Of a stretch of 64,000 nucleotides of DNA, positions 38,114 to 49,149 are shown piece after piece. This stretch comes from Azophilus sp965221465 (GTDB lineage: Bacteria > Pseudomonadota > Gammaproteobacteria > Pseudomonadales > Azotimanducaceae): positions 3,534,001 through 3,598,000 of the forward strand of contig OZ244892.1 in NCBI GenBank assembly GCA_965221465.1, written 5' to 3'. The translations under genes were made by a program, and so were the position numbers. Each line of letters opens with the position of its first letter. The first letter of the stretch is position 1. The notes beneath the pieces are model-generated. The model worked only from the letters and a program-made list of their open reading frames with translations, made no database searches and was not told where the DNA came from.

Positions 38114-38418
38114 AGCGCGGCCGTGCTCCTTCCAACCGAAAGTTTCGCCGGGGTGTGCGCACAAACCTGCCGATGCGCGGCGGAGGCTCGGTGTCGTGGC
38201 GAATGTCGCGGAGACGGCCATCGGCCCCAAAACGATAGTCAGCGTCGATCATTGTGTTCGGAATTTTCAATTTGACGCATCGACTGCGTCCCTACTACCG
38301 TTGACGACGATTTCGTATTCACCGATTGGCAGCGGGGTCAGGACGAAGCTTCGGCGTTTCCCGCAAGGCTGAAACGACGCGCCGCCAGTCTTTTTTCTCA
38401 ACTGTAGCGAGGCTTGCC
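38114..38418 (+). other. Intergenic region upstream of katG
   Basis: About 305 bp without a gene I can support. A weak minus-strand frame exists but lacks coding character. A TTGACG near 38,313 could be a -35 box, but no convincing -10 is spaced from it. No OxyR-like site was recognised. Confidence 0.4.
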
Positions 38419-40641
<2,223 letters not shown>

Positions 40642-40655
40642 ATGGAGGCGCACGC

Positions 40656-41891
40656 TCAGTCGGCATGTGGCGCTTGCAGCGCGTCGTAGCGGAACAGGCC
40701 GTCCATGGTTCGTCCGCCCGCGCGTTTCGCCGCCCGGTTGCGTAGCCAGGCCCTGGCGCCGGTGAGGTGGAAAAGCGTGGCGTTGCGGCGCGAGCCGTTC
40801 TGAATCCTGGCCGTGCGCGCGCGGCGCAGGTCTTCGTAGCGCTTCAGTCCGGCGGTCACGGTAGCGTCGGAGACGAGACAGCCCGCCAGCACGGCGGCGT
40901 CCTCGATCGCCATGGCCGCGCCCTGGGCCATGAAGGGCAGGGTGGGATGGCAGGCATCGCCCAGCAAGGTGACCGCGCCCTCGCCCCATCGGGTCATGGG
41001 TGCCCGGTCGTGCAGCGCCCACTTGTAAAGGGAGTCGGGGTCCATGTTGTCGATCAGGGCTCGAATGTCCTCGTGCCAGCCGGCGAAGTCGCTCTCGAGT
41101 TCCGCCAACTCGCCGCGCTCGGCCCAGGACTCGACCTCCCAGCCGGTCTTTTCGACGACGCACACGCAGTTCACCAAGGCGCCTGAGCGCACGTAATAGT
41201 GCACAAAGTGCTTGCGCGGCCCCCACCAGGCGGTGGACATGGGCCGCACCACGCCGGCTGGCAGCCGCTCTGCCGGCACGAGTGCCCGCCAGGCCACGTT
41301 GCCGGTGAACCTTGGCGCATCGTCACCAAAAAGTTGGGCACGAACCGCCGAGTGGATGCCGTCGGCGCCGATCAGCGCATCCCCTTCATGCACGCCATCG
41401 CTTGCGATGCCGCCGGCACGGTTCCCAGTGCCGGCTTCGCCACGAATGGCGACGCGCACCCGGCCATCCTGCTCGAATTCTGTCACTACGGATGCGGTGT
41501 TCAACTCGATGGCCGGGGAAGCTTCGGCCGCCTCCACCAGCACCCGCAGCAAGTCGCCACGGTGAATGTGGTAGTAGGGAAAACCGTAGCGGTCCCGTGC
41601 GGTCCGGCCCAGCACCGAAGCACCAATCACCTTGCCGGAATTCCAAGCCCGAAACTCCGTGCCTTCGGGCAGGAAGGCGCAAGCTTCAAGCGCCGGTTCC
41701 AGACCCAGGTGGTGCAGAACGCGGGTGCAATTCGGGCTCAGTTGAATGCCCGCGCCGATCTCTCCGAATTCGGCGGCTTGCTCGAACACGGCCACATCGA
41801 AGCCTGACCTGGCCAAGCAAAGCGCCGCAGTCAGCCCGCCGATGCCGCCGCCGGCAATGAGTATGCGCTGGCCGCCCATCGGCATTGTCAT
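40656..41891 (-). CDS. FAD-dependent aromatic monooxygenase (salicylate-hydroxylase-like)
   Basis: A 411-residue class A flavoprotein hydroxylase. The N-terminal Rossmann motif is ILIAGGGIGGLTAALCLARS, ending at the acidic EQA. The DG motif is ALIGADGIHSAVR. The GD motif is TLLGDACHPTLPFMAQGAAM, binding FAD ribose and the NAD(P)H side. GEIGAGIQLSPN is typical of salicylate and 3-/6-hydroxybenzoate or hydroxynicotinate hydroxylases. The substrate is not predictable, and no ring-cleavage or regulatory gene lies next to it. The start is chosen at MTMPMGGQRIL, directly before the Rossmann strand; longer starts add a sequence without family match. It converges with katG, leaving 14 bp between stops. 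Confidence 0.88.
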   Translation of the reverse strand: MTMPMGGQRILIAGGGIGGLTAALCLARSGFDVAVFEQAAEFGEIGAGIQLSPNCTRVLHHLGLEPALEACAFLPEGTEFRAWNSGKVIGASVLGRTARDRYGFPYYHIHRGDLLRVLVEAAEASPAIELNTASVVTEFEQDGRVRVAIRGEAGTGNRAGGIASDGVHEGDALIGADGIHSAVRAQLFGDDAPRFTGNVAWRALVPAERLPAGVVRPMSTAWWGPRKHFVHYYVRSGALVNCVCVVEKTGWEVESWAERGELAELESDFAGWHEDIRALIDNMDPDSLYKWALHDRAPMTRWGEGAVTLLGDACHPTLPFMAQGAAMAIEDAAVLAGCLVSDATVTAGLKRYEDLRRARTARIQNGSRRNATLFHLTGARAWLRNRAAKRAGGRTMDGLFRYDALQAPHAD

Positions 41892-42321
41892 GGATCGACT
41901 CGCGTTCTCGACCAAGGGACTGAGCGAAAGGAAACCAGGGACGATCGACAATAGTAGTATGTCGACAACAGAACACAAAGGCCCAACGGTGCTCGTCGTG
42001 AGACCGGCCCGATCTCTCCCTTCGCGACCGCTGCCTGCCCATTCCCCTTAAGCGCCAATTCGGTGAAATCTCCCATGCCATGTAGTCGGACCGCCAGGGT
42101 TCGGGCGGTTACCCTTCCTATGCAACCCTATGCAACGCATTCGACACGTCACCGGAGTTCCCTATAGCATTCGCACCTTCGTTGAACTATCGCCCCGGAG
42201 GGAAGAACGCCGCCATGGAACGGCCGCAAACGACGCATCAGGCATTCGCGCCCGCTACGGGCTCCGCCAAAAACGGCCGGAAGCGAGAAAAAGCCGAGGC
42301 TTCGGTTCCAGGGTGGCGGTC
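41892..42321 (+). other. Intergenic region between the monooxygenase gene and hisG
   Basis: A 430-bp divergent intergenic region. It contains a small hairpin ACCGCC/GGCGGT (42,090-42,109, 8-base loop) and a tandem pair CTATGCAAC (42,118-42,126 and 42,128-42,136) upstream of hisG. These could be regulatory, but no T-box, his-leader peptide or clear promoter was recognised. Frames extending hisG into this region lack similarity to the family. Confidence 0.4.
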
Positions 42322-43197
42322 GTGAACCGGGTGCTGAAGCTCGGCATTCCTGCCGGCAGTCTCCAGGAGGCCACGCGGGAGCTGTTTCAGCGTGCGGGGT
42401 ATCGAATTTCGTTCACATCGCGCTCCTACTACCCGGCCATCGACGATGACGAGATCGAATGCACGATGATCCGTGCCCAGGAGATGGCCCGCTACGTGGA
42501 ACAGGGCGTGCTCGACGCCGGCATCACCGGGCACGACTGGGTCGTCGAGACCGGGGCGGATGTCGAGGAGATGTGCGAACTGCGGTTCTCGAAGGTGAGC
42601 CGCAAACCGGTGCGCTGGGTGCTGTGCGTGCCGAACGACTCCGCCGTTCAATCGGTGGCAGACCTCGAGGGCAAGCGCATCGCCACCGAGGCCGTGCGTG
42701 TGACCCGGGATTATCTCGAACGGCACGGCGTCGCCGCGACGGTGGAATTCTCGTGGGGCGCCACCGAGGCGAAGCCGCCAAAGCTCGCCGATGCCATCGT
42801 CGAAGTGACCGAAACCGGCAGTTCCATTCGCGCCAACAACCTGCGCATCGTCGACGAGGTGCTCACCAGCACGCCGCGCCTGATCGCCAACCACGCGACC
42901 ATGAAGGATGCGTGGAAGGTCGAGAAGCTCGACAACCTGGCGCTCATGCTGCGTTCCTGCCTGGCGGCGGAAGGCAGGGTGGGCCTCATGCTGAACGCCC
43001 ACCGGGAAGATCTGGACACCATCACGGCACTGCTGCCGGCGCTGCAGACGCCCACGGTGTCCGGCCTTTCCGGCGAGGGCTGGGTCGCGCTGAATACCAT
43101 CATCGACGAGGCGACGGTGCGAACGCTGATTCCCAAGCTGAAGGCTGCCGGCGCTCGGGGCATCGTCGAATACCCGATCAACAAGATTATCGACTGA
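42322..43197 (+). CDS. hisG: ATP phosphoribosyltransferase, long (HisG_L) form
   Basis: A 291-residue enzyme of the first histidine step (ATP + PRPP to phosphoribosyl-ATP). LKLGIPAGSLQEATRELFQRAG opens the catalytic domain. MIRAQEMARYVEQGVLDAGITGHDW and RIATEAVRVTRDYLERHGV follow. The PRPP loop region is IVEVTETGSSIRANNLR. The C-terminal ~75 residues (LNAHREDLDTITALLPALQ...IIDEATVRTLIPKLKAAGARGIVEYPINKII) are the regulatory HisG_C domain, so this is the allosteric long form that does not need HisZ. The GTG start is chosen because VNRVLKLGIP begins the family core. It is isolated: no other his gene is in the window, and the next gene is an MFS transporter. Confidence 0.93.
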   Translation: MNRVLKLGIPAGSLQEATRELFQRAGYRISFTSRSYYPAIDDDEIECTMIRAQEMARYVEQGVLDAGITGHDWVVETGADVEEMCELRFSKVSRKPVRWVLCVPNDSAVQSVADLEGKRIATEAVRVTRDYLERHGVAATVEFSWGATEAKPPKLADAIVEVTETGSSIRANNLRIVDEVLTSTPRLIANHATMKDAWKVEKLDNLALMLRSCLAAEGRVGLMLNAHREDLDTITALLPALQTPTVSGLSGEGWVALNTIIDEATVRTLIPKLKAAGARGIVEYPINKIID

Positions 43198-43338
43198 GCG
43201 CGCGGACCGGAGGCCGGTGCAGGCATGCCTGACGGTATGTCAAATCGGCTGGGGGGAGCCCTCAGTCCGGGGGCGCGAGGAGTGCCCCTGGATTACGAAA
43301 AGCACGGCCGGACAGGCGGGTAACGGGAAAACGGGAGG

Positions 43339-45003
43339 ATGTCTGTGAATAACAGCGAAAGCGGCGGCGAACCAGCCACCACAGGGACCGGGGATTCTCC
43401 CGCACCGGAGACGCCTGCCGGGTCCGCCGACAATCCCATTGCAGCCACCGTCGGCGGACGCTACTCGAAGTACGTGCTCGGCGTTCTTTTGATCGTCTAC
43501 GTCTTCAACTTCATCGACCGCCAGATCATTTCCATCCTCGCCGAGGAAATCAAGGCCGACCTCGGCATCTCCGATGGCGACATCGGCTTTCTGTACGGCA
43601 CGGCTTTCGCGGTGTTCTACGCCATCTTCGGCATTCCCCTCGGCAAGCTGGCCGACGTCTGGACGCGCAAGAGCCTGATCTCCGTCGGCCTGGCCTTCTG
43701 GAGCCTGATGACTGCGCTGTCCGGGACGGCGCGCAGTTTCGCGGCGCTCGCGACCTACCGATTCGGCGTCGGCGTCGGCGAAGCGAGCGCCTCGCCGGCC
43801 GCCTTCTCGATGCTCTCCGACTACTTCTCGCCCAAGGTTCGGGCCACCGTGCTCGCCGTCTATTCCACCGGCGTCTACATCGGCGCCGGCATCGGGCTTT
43901 TTCTGGGCGGCGTCATCGTCGACGCCTGGAAGGAGGCCTTTCCCGACCCCGCCCTGGCGCCGTTCGGGCTGAAGGGCTGGCAGGCGGCTTTCTTCGCCGT
44001 GGGGGTTCCCGGCCTGCTCATGTCGATCTGGGTCTGGACGTTGCGGGAGCCGGTGCGTGGCGCCAGCGAAGGGATCGCGACAGAGCCCGAACCTCATCCG
44101 GTGCGCGAGACACTGCGTTCGCTGTACGCCGTGCTGCCGCCGTTTACGGCACACAACCTGCTGCTGCTCGGCGGCCTGCGCGCACTGGGCATCAACCTGG
44201 CAACCGCACTCTTCATCGCCGCCGCCGCCTACGGAATCAACATCCTGATGCCGAGCCCGATTCAATGGATCGCGCTCGGCACCGGCATCTACTGCGCCGC
44301 ATCCTGGATGCACTCGCTGGGCCTGCGCGACCCGGAGTGTTTCGCCATGATGTTTCGCTCCAGGGCATTCGTGCTCGCCTCCACCGGCTTTCCCTGCATC
44401 GCCTTCGTGACCTACGGCGTCGGGTTCTGGGGGCCGCCGTTCATGCTGCGCGTGCACGAGGTGGAACTCGCCGAAGCCGGCACCGTTCTCGGCCTGGCCG
44501 GGGCCATCGGCGGCTTGCTGGGGGTAACCCTGGGCGGCATCCTGTCGGATCGCCTGAAGGAGCGCACCGGCAACGCGCGGCTCTGGGTGGGCATCGCCGC
44601 CGTCGTCCTCTCGATCCCGAGCGGGCTGCTGTTCCTGTTGACCGACAACGCCTGGATCGCCTACCTGGCGAGCTTCCTGTTCAGTTGCACATCCCCCATG
44701 TGGATCGGCGGCGCTGCAAGCACCGTCAACGACCTGGTGATGCCGCGCATGCGGGCCACGGCTTCGGCTTACTACATTCTCATGATCACCTTCATTGGCC
44801 TGGCGCTCGGGCCGTTCATGATCGGCCAGTTCAGCGACTTCTACAGCGCCGGCGGCCTGGACGACGGCACGGCGCTGCGCAACGCCATGATGTCGGCCCT
44901 GGTGATGCTGCTCGCGAGCACGCTGCTGCTATTGCCCGCCATGCGTTACCTGCCGAAAGAGGAAGCGGCCCGGCTCCGGCAGGCCGAGCAGGAAGCCCTT
45001 TGA
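43339..45003 (+). CDS. Major facilitator superfamily transporter (spinster-like)
   Basis: A 554-residue inner-membrane protein with a 45-residue hydrophilic N-tail and about 12 hydrophobic segments. YVFNFIDRQIISILAEEIK, then the loop 2-3 motif GKLADVWTRKS, then FGVGVGEASASPAAFSMLSD are typical of the spinster-like MFS branch. An unusually long central segment (about residues 255-330) carries GGLRALGINLATALFIAAAA. The substrate is unknown; members move sphingolipids, sugars or aromatic acids. GGGAGG abuts the ATG directly, whereas a GTG two codons later has better spacing and may be the true start. It follows hisG by 141 bp. Confidence 0.88.
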   Translation: MSVNNSESGGEPATTGTGDSPAPETPAGSADNPIAATVGGRYSKYVLGVLLIVYVFNFIDRQIISILAEEIKADLGISDGDIGFLYGTAFAVFYAIFGIPLGKLADVWTRKSLISVGLAFWSLMTALSGTARSFAALATYRFGVGVGEASASPAAFSMLSDYFSPKVRATVLAVYSTGVYIGAGIGLFLGGVIVDAWKEAFPDPALAPFGLKGWQAAFFAVGVPGLLMSIWVWTLREPVRGASEGIATEPEPHPVRETLRSLYAVLPPFTAHNLLLLGGLRALGINLATALFIAAAAYGINILMPSPIQWIALGTGIYCAASWMHSLGLRDPECFAMMFRSRAFVLASTGFPCIAFVTYGVGFWGPPFMLRVHEVELAEAGTVLGLAGAIGGLLGVTLGGILSDRLKERTGNARLWVGIAAVVLSIPSGLLFLLTDNAWIAYLASFLFSCTSPMWIGGAASTVNDLVMPRMRATASAYYILMITFIGLALGPFMIGQFSDFYSAGGLDDGTALRNAMMSALVMLLASTLLLLPAMRYLPKEEAARLRQAEQEAL

Positions 45004-45160
45004 AGCGCCTGCCCCGGGCGATTCAGCGAAGGGCAAGGCACCGAGTCGAAAACCGAGGCCAATAGCAGCGGCGTTCGCGCAGGGGCTGCCATGCCTGCAT
45101 CGGGGTCGATGCCGAGGTGCTGATGCCGGGGGCCGTCGGAAAAACTCGTTTCGAGTCGGC

Positions 45161-46060
45161 TCAGGCGCTCCAGACCGCAGCAAACCAGTAGTGGTCGAGC
45201 AGCAGAAAGACGAAGAGTGCGAACAGATAGGCAATGGAGTAGCGAAACGTCTGGATGGGCGCGGCAGGGCTCTGGTTCGCCAGCAAGACGATCGACCAGT
45301 AGAGAAAACCTCCGCCGAGCGCGACTGCCGCGGTCAGGTACAACCAGCCGCTCATGCCGATGGCCACCGGCGCCAGGCTCGAGGCGATGAGGATGAGCGT
45401 ATAGACCAGGATGTGCCGACGGGTCGCCGCCTCGCCGTGGGTCACCGGCAGCATGGGAATGCCCACGGCTTCGTAGTCCTGCTTGCGGTCGAGCGCCAGC
45501 GCCCAGAAGTGGGGCGGCGTCCAGGCAAAGATGATGAGCACCAGCAGCAGGCCGCCGGGCTCGACGGTGCCGGTCACCGCAGTCCAGCCGAAGAGGGGCG
45601 GCGCGGCGCCGAACAGCCCGCCGATGACGATGTTTTGGGGCGTGGCGCGCTTGAGAAACAGCGTGTAGACCAGCCCGTAGCCCACCCAGGACGCCAGATT
45701 GAGCCAGGCCGTTAGCGGATTGATCCACAGGAAGAGAACGGTCATGCCGGTGACGCCCAGCACCGCCGAGAACAGCATCCCCTGCAGCACGCCGACCCGG
45801 CCGGTAGCCACCGGGCGCCGCTCGGTACGCGCCATGCGGGCATCGATCTCGGCATCGGCGATATGGTTCACCACGGCTGCGGAAGCTGCGACCAGGCCGA
45901 TGCCGGCAGTGCCGAGCGCCAGCACGTCGAGCGGCACCATGCCGGGCGTCGCCAGAAACATCCCGACCACCGCGCAGACGAGCATCAGCAGCACGACGCG
46001 CGGCTTGCACATCTCCACGTAGTCGCGCCAGGACGCGGCCGGAATGACGATCTCGTTCAA
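45161..46060 (-). CDS. ctaB: Protoheme IX farnesyltransferase (haem O synthase)
   Basis: A 299-residue UbiA-family prenyltransferase that adds farnesyl to haem B to make haem O for cytochrome oxidase. YVEMCKPRVVLLMLVCAVVG is the family start. NHIADAEIDARMARTERRPV is the Asp-rich prenyl-diphosphate site with the RTxxRP signature. FLKRATPQNIVIGGLFGAAPP and FAWTPPHFWALALDRKQDY are further UbiA/CyoE signatures. Seven to nine membrane spans are visible. The TTG start overlaps the ctaA stop as TTGA, so the two are probably translationally coupled. The 157 bp between this stop and the convergent MFS stop hold no clear terminator. Confidence 0.94.
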   Translation of the reverse strand: MNEIVIPAASWRDYVEMCKPRVVLLMLVCAVVGMFLATPGMVPLDVLALGTAGIGLVAASAAVVNHIADAEIDARMARTERRPVATGRVGVLQGMLFSAVLGVTGMTVLFLWINPLTAWLNLASWVGYGLVYTLFLKRATPQNIVIGGLFGAAPPLFGWTAVTGTVEPGGLLLVLIIFAWTPPHFWALALDRKQDYEAVGIPMLPVTHGEAATRRHILVYTLILIASSLAPVAIGMSGWLYLTAAVALGGGFLYWSIVLLANQSPAAPIQTFRYSIAYLFALFVFLLLDHYWFAAVWSA

Positions 46061-47019
46061 GAGGGAGCCCCCGAAAAAGCGCGGTAGTTTACTGTAACCA
46101 GCACCAGCAACAAGACCGCGCCCCCCGCATTGTGCAGAACCGCAACCCACAAAGGCAGAACCAAAAGCACATTGGCGATGCCGAGGGAAAGTTGCACCGC
46201 GAGCGCGCCCAGCACCCAGACCCCGAGCGTGCTCTTGTCGGCCAGCAATCGCCAGCCGAGCCAGCCTGCGACCAGCAGCACGGCGAGAGCGCCCAGGCGA
46301 TGGGCGACCTGGATGGCGATGCGTGCTTCGTTGTCCATGATGCCGCCCAGGTAGTTGGGGCCCACCGACTGGAAGATGTTGAAGCCCTGGGCCAGGTCCA
46401 TCGGCGGCGCCCATGCGCCGTGACAGGTGGGGAAGTCGGGGCAGGCGAGGGCCGCGTAGTTCGAGGTGACCCAGCCGCCGAGGGCGACCTGCACGACCAG
46501 CACGGCCAGCGCGGCCAGCCCGAGCCGCAGGTGCCGCGCGTCGACGGCCAGCCCGGCACCCAGGCCCAGTCGCAAGGCCAGTAGCCACAGCAGGCTCAGG
46601 GTCGCGAATCCGCCCAAGAGGTGCGCGGTAACCACCTGCGGCCAGAGCTTGAGCGTCACCGTCCAGGCGCCGAAGGCCCCCTGGAGCATCACCAAGAGCG
46701 CCAGCGCAATCGACAGTTTCAGCGGGGTTCCGGGCCGGGCGCGGTACGCCTGCGCGGCAATCACCAGAATCAGCAACCCGAGTGCCGTGGCGGCGTACCG
46801 GTGGATCATCTCCGTCCAGGCCTTGTCCGCCTCCACCGGCGCGTCCGGGTAGAGGGCCTCGGCCGCCCGAATCTCTTCGGCAGTCTGGGGAATCGCGAGG
46901 TGTCCGTAACAGCCCGGCCAGTCGGGGCAGCCGAGCCCGGCATCCACCAGGCGGGTGAATGCGCCGAGCACGACCACGACGAACGCCAGCACGATTCCGG
47001 CCAGCACCGTTTTCTTCAT
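46057..47019 (-). CDS. ctaA: Haem A synthase (COX15/CtaA family)
   Basis: A roughly 320-residue, eight-span membrane protein that oxidises haem O to haem A. GAFTRLVDAGLGCPDWPGCYG is the N-terminal family signature. EMIHRYAATALGL carries a haem-ligand His, TAHLLGG a second and QVAHRLGAL a third. ALACPDFPTCHGAW repeats the Cys-loop of the first half, and VLHNAGGAVLLL carries the final His. The start MKKTVLAGIV is preferred, because AAGGGG lies 9 nt upstream; an ATG 33 nt earlier overlaps the previous stop. Its own stop overlaps the TTG of ctaB. The two form an operon with the SCO-like gene upstream. Confidence 0.94.
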   Translation of the reverse strand: MKKTVLAGIVLAFVVVVLGAFTRLVDAGLGCPDWPGCYGHLAIPQTAEEIRAAEALYPDAPVEADKAWTEMIHRYAATALGLLILVIAAQAYRARPGTPLKLSIALALLVMLQGAFGAWTVTLKLWPQVVTAHLLGGFATLSLLWLLALRLGLGAGLAVDARHLRLGLAALAVLVVQVALGGWVTSNYAALACPDFPTCHGAWAPPMDLAQGFNIFQSVGPNYLGGIMDNEARIAIQVAHRLGALAVLLVAGWLGWRLLADKSTLGVWVLGALAVQLSLGIANVLLVLPLWVAVLHNAGGAVLLLVLVTVNYRAFSGAPS

Positions 47020-47044
47020 TGCAGAGCGCCCCTTCAGCGCGGCT

Positions 47045-47599
47045 TCAGGCATCGTCTTCTACCTCGAGCAGGCTCGCCAGATCATCGAGAATCGGCTGGT
47101 AGTTCGTCTCGGCCGGATACTCGAGCACCACGTTGCCCACCGGGTCGACAAGGTAGACTGCGGGATCGAGCGCCCTTTCGCCGTCGCTGGTGAAACGCAG
47201 GAAATGCGGGAACCGGCCCGGCGGGGGCAGCGGCTCGGCCCGGGGAGGCGTCACCAGGGCCAGGCGCACCCGATTGCCGTGATCGTGCAAGCGCTCCGGC
47301 ACGGCTCCGATTTCCTCGAGAGATTGCTCGCACGCCGCTGCACAGTCGGTTGCCACCAGCCATATCCACCAGGCGTCACGGCCGTCCACCGGCATTCCCG
47401 ATTCGTCCCTTAGGCCGAGTTCGCGCGCCAGTGCCGGCGGGTCGACAAACGTGCCTCTGTTGGTCGTTTCCAGCAACGTGTCGCGTTCCGCCAGCCAGAT
47501 CAGGCTGAACACTCCGAAGGCGCCAAGCAGCGGGAATGCGGCGAGCATGAGGATGACCTGGGGCCGATTCCGTTTGGCGATGTGTTTTTCAGCGTTCAT
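47045..47599 (-). CDS. SCO/thioredoxin-like membrane-anchored cytochrome oxidase assembly protein
   Basis: A 184-residue protein. After a short basic N-tail it has one membrane anchor (VILMLAAFPLLGAFGVFSLIW), then TTNRGTFVDPP and a periplasmic domain. In that domain VATDCAAACEQSL gives a CxxxC pair like the copper site of SCO proteins. The end, YLVDPVGNVVLEYP...ILDDLASLL, matches the thioredoxin-fold end of SCO-like proteins. Genes of this type routinely precede ctaA and ctaB in gammaproteobacterial cytochrome oxidase clusters. The coxBA structural genes are not in the window. The start ATG lies inside the last codons of aroE (11-bp overlap). Confidence 0.75.
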   Translation of the reverse strand: MNAEKHIAKRNRPQVILMLAAFPLLGAFGVFSLIWLAERDTLLETTNRGTFVDPPALARELGLRDESGMPVDGRDAWWIWLVATDCAAACEQSLEEIGAVPERLHDHGNRVRLALVTPPRAEPLPPPGRFPHFLRFTSDGERALDPAVYLVDPVGNVVLEYPAETNYQPILDDLASLLEVEDDA

Positions 47600-48497
47600 G
47601 CGATGCCTTGCGTCTCTGGCGGCCTCCCAGTCTCGAGGCGCCTGGCCCGCACCCGTCACCGACTTTCGTCGCGAGTGCATCGGCGTCCGCAGCAGGAAGC
47701 TGGTGACGGATGCGGGCCAGGACCGACCGGCTGTCCGGACGCACGCCCCGCCAGATGGCAAATGCTGCCGCGGCCTGCTCGACCAGCATGCCCAACCCGT
47801 CGGCGACCGTCGAAGCCCCGGCTTCTTTCGCCCAGCTACAGAACGGCGTGTCGCCGTCCCGAGCGTACTGCAGGTCGTAACAGGTCGCCTGCCGCGCAAT
47901 GCGTGCGTCGATCAGCGCGCCATGCCCGGCGAGCCCCGCGGAAGTGCCGTTGATCACCACATCGAATTCGGGCGAAAGGGTGTCGAGAGCGGCGCTTTCC
48001 ACTCCGGCGGGATAACCCTCAGCGAGTGCCTGCGCCCTGGCAACCGTGCGGTTGGCAACGACCACGCGCCGGGCGCCCGCTTCGAGCAGAGCCGGGACAA
48101 CGCCGCGCACCGCTCCGCCGGCGCCGAGCACCAGCAAGGCGCTTCCCTTCACTTTGACGCCCAGCGCCATCAGATCGCCCACGAGGCCTTCGCCGTCCGT
48201 GTTGTAGCCCGCCGTGCGGCTGCCGTCCACGGCGACGGTATTGACCGCTCCGCAGCGGAGGGCCGCGCCCCGGGCTTCGTCGACCCAGTCGAAGGCATCG
48301 CCCTTGAACGGCAGCGTGACGTTCAGCCCCTGCCCGCCGGCGGCCAGGAACGATTCCGCCGTCTTGCGGAAGCCCGCCGCCGCCGCCGGCAGTTTCTCGT
48401 AGCGCAGATGCTGTCCGGTCTGTGCGGCGAAAGCTCGATGGATCTCGGGCGACAGCGAATGGTCCACCGGATTGCCGATCACTGCGTAGCGGTCCAT
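47589..48497 (-). CDS. aroE: Shikimate dehydrogenase with repeat-derived C-terminal extension
   Basis: A 302-residue NADPH enzyme (3-dehydroshikimate to shikimate); the usual length is about 270. The shikimate site is VDHSLSPEIHRAFAAQTG. The catalytic Lys is in GLNVTLPFKGDAF and the Asp in YNTDGEGLVGDL. The Rossmann loop is LVLGAGGAVRGVVPALLEAG, with the NRT(x)R NADPH-phosphate motif VVVANRTVARAQALA. The family end is near VEQAAAAFAIWRGVRPDS. The following ~35 residues, beginning VLARIRHQLPAADADALA, are encoded largely by a dispersed palindromic repeat (47,643-47,720). The start ATG overlaps the tsaC stop by one base (TGATG), and the stop overlaps the next gene. Confidence 0.93.
   Translation of the reverse strand: MDRYAVIGNPVDHSLSPEIHRAFAAQTGQHLRYEKLPAAAAGFRKTAESFLAAGGQGLNVTLPFKGDAFDWVDEARGAALRCGAVNTVAVDGSRTAGYNTDGEGLVGDLMALGVKVKGSALLVLGAGGAVRGVVPALLEAGARRVVVANRTVARAQALAEGYPAGVESAALDTLSPEFDVVINGTSAGLAGHGALIDARIARQATCYDLQYARDGDTPFCSWAKEAGASTVADGLGMLVEQAAAAFAIWRGVRPDSRSVLARIRHQLPAADADALATKVGDGCGPGASRLGGRQRRKASHER
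47643..47720. repeat. Dispersed palindromic repeat inside the aroE 3' end
   Basis: CCCGCACCCGTCACCGACTT at the left pairs with AAGCTGGTGACGGATGCGGG at the right. The core GCGAGTGCATCGGCGTCCGCAGCAGGAAG is shared with the other copies. Read on the minus strand it is translated as the last part of AroE. Confidence 0.8.
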
Positions 48498-49066
48498 CAG
48501 CGCAATACCGTCCCGTCCAGGGTGCGCAGCTCGCTCGGGCGATTGCGTGCCGACGTTCGACCCGGCACCACGTAGTCGACCAAGGAGCGGAACCGGCGCC
48601 GCACGTGCAATTCGTTTGCCGTACTCGGCCGCCCCGAGCGGTTGGCCGACGTGGACACCAGCGGTCCGCCGAAGGCGGCGCAGATCGCCCGGGACTGGGC
48701 GTGCCCGGGAACCCGGACCGCCACGCGACCGGCGCCGTTCGACCGGCTGCCGGTAATCCACCAGGGAAAGCGGGTATTGGGAACGAGCCAGGTCACGGCG
48801 CCGGGCCAGGTCGATTCCACCGTACGACGCTCGGACTCGGTGAGTTCGCCCAATTCCGGTTCGAAACAGGATGCGTCGGCGCCGATGACGATCAGCCCCT
48901 TGTCCGGGTCGCGCTGCTTCACCGCAAGCAGCCGGGCCACCGCCGCGCCATCGAAGGGATTGCATGCCAGACCCCATACGCCTTCCGTCGCATGCGCCAC
49001 CAACCCCCCGCCGCGCAGGTGCCGGGCAGCGCAAAGAACGTGGAAACGGTCAGCTCTAGCCGCCAT
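48497..49066 (-). CDS. tsaC: Threonylcarbamoyl-AMP synthase (TsaC/YrdC)
   Basis: A 189-residue Sua5/YciO/YrdC-domain protein that makes threonylcarbamoyl-AMP from Thr, CO2 and ATP for tRNA t6A37. AHATEGVWGLACNP corresponds to the PTE(T/A)xYGLG loop. LLAVKQRDPDKGLIVI carries the conserved K-x-R and K. The family PGPVT is present as TWPGAVTWLVP. VSTSANRSGRPS is the STSAN signature. The size matches the short TsaC form without a Sua5 C-domain. Next to aroE it reproduces the E. coli tsaC-aroE order. The start ATG is part of the palindromic repeat at 49,054-49,149, and the first five codons lie in the repeat end. Confidence 0.93.
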   Translation of the reverse strand: MAARADRFHVLCAARHLRGGGLVAHATEGVWGLACNPFDGAAVARLLAVKQRDPDKGLIVIGADASCFEPELGELTESERRTVESTWPGAVTWLVPNTRFPWWITGSRSNGAGRVAVRVPGHAQSRAICAAFGGPLVSTSANRSGRPSTANELHVRRRFRSLVDYVVPGRTSARNRPSELRTLDGTVLR

Positions 49067-49149
49067 CCGTCACCAACTTCCTGCTGCGGGCGCCGATGCA
49101 CTCGCCCTGCGCCCTCGCGACGAAAGTTGGTGGCGGATGCGAGCTAGAG
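49054..49149. repeat. Dispersed palindromic repeat exactly between purE and tsaC
   Basis: The most complete copy, about 95 bp: CTCTAGC...CATCCGTCACCAACTT on the left and AAGTTGGTGGCGGATG...GCTAGAG on the right, an imperfect long palindrome. It contains the purE stop (TAG, in GCTAGAG) and the tsaC start (ATG, in GGATGG). The loop carries the core CCTGCTGCGGGCGCCGATGC. Confidence 0.85.

Noticed and set aside
43240..44457. Minus-strand 405-codon frame opposite the MFS gene
   Set aside because: Composition is His/Gln/Gly/Arg-rich without motifs; the plus strand encodes a clear twelve-span transporter.
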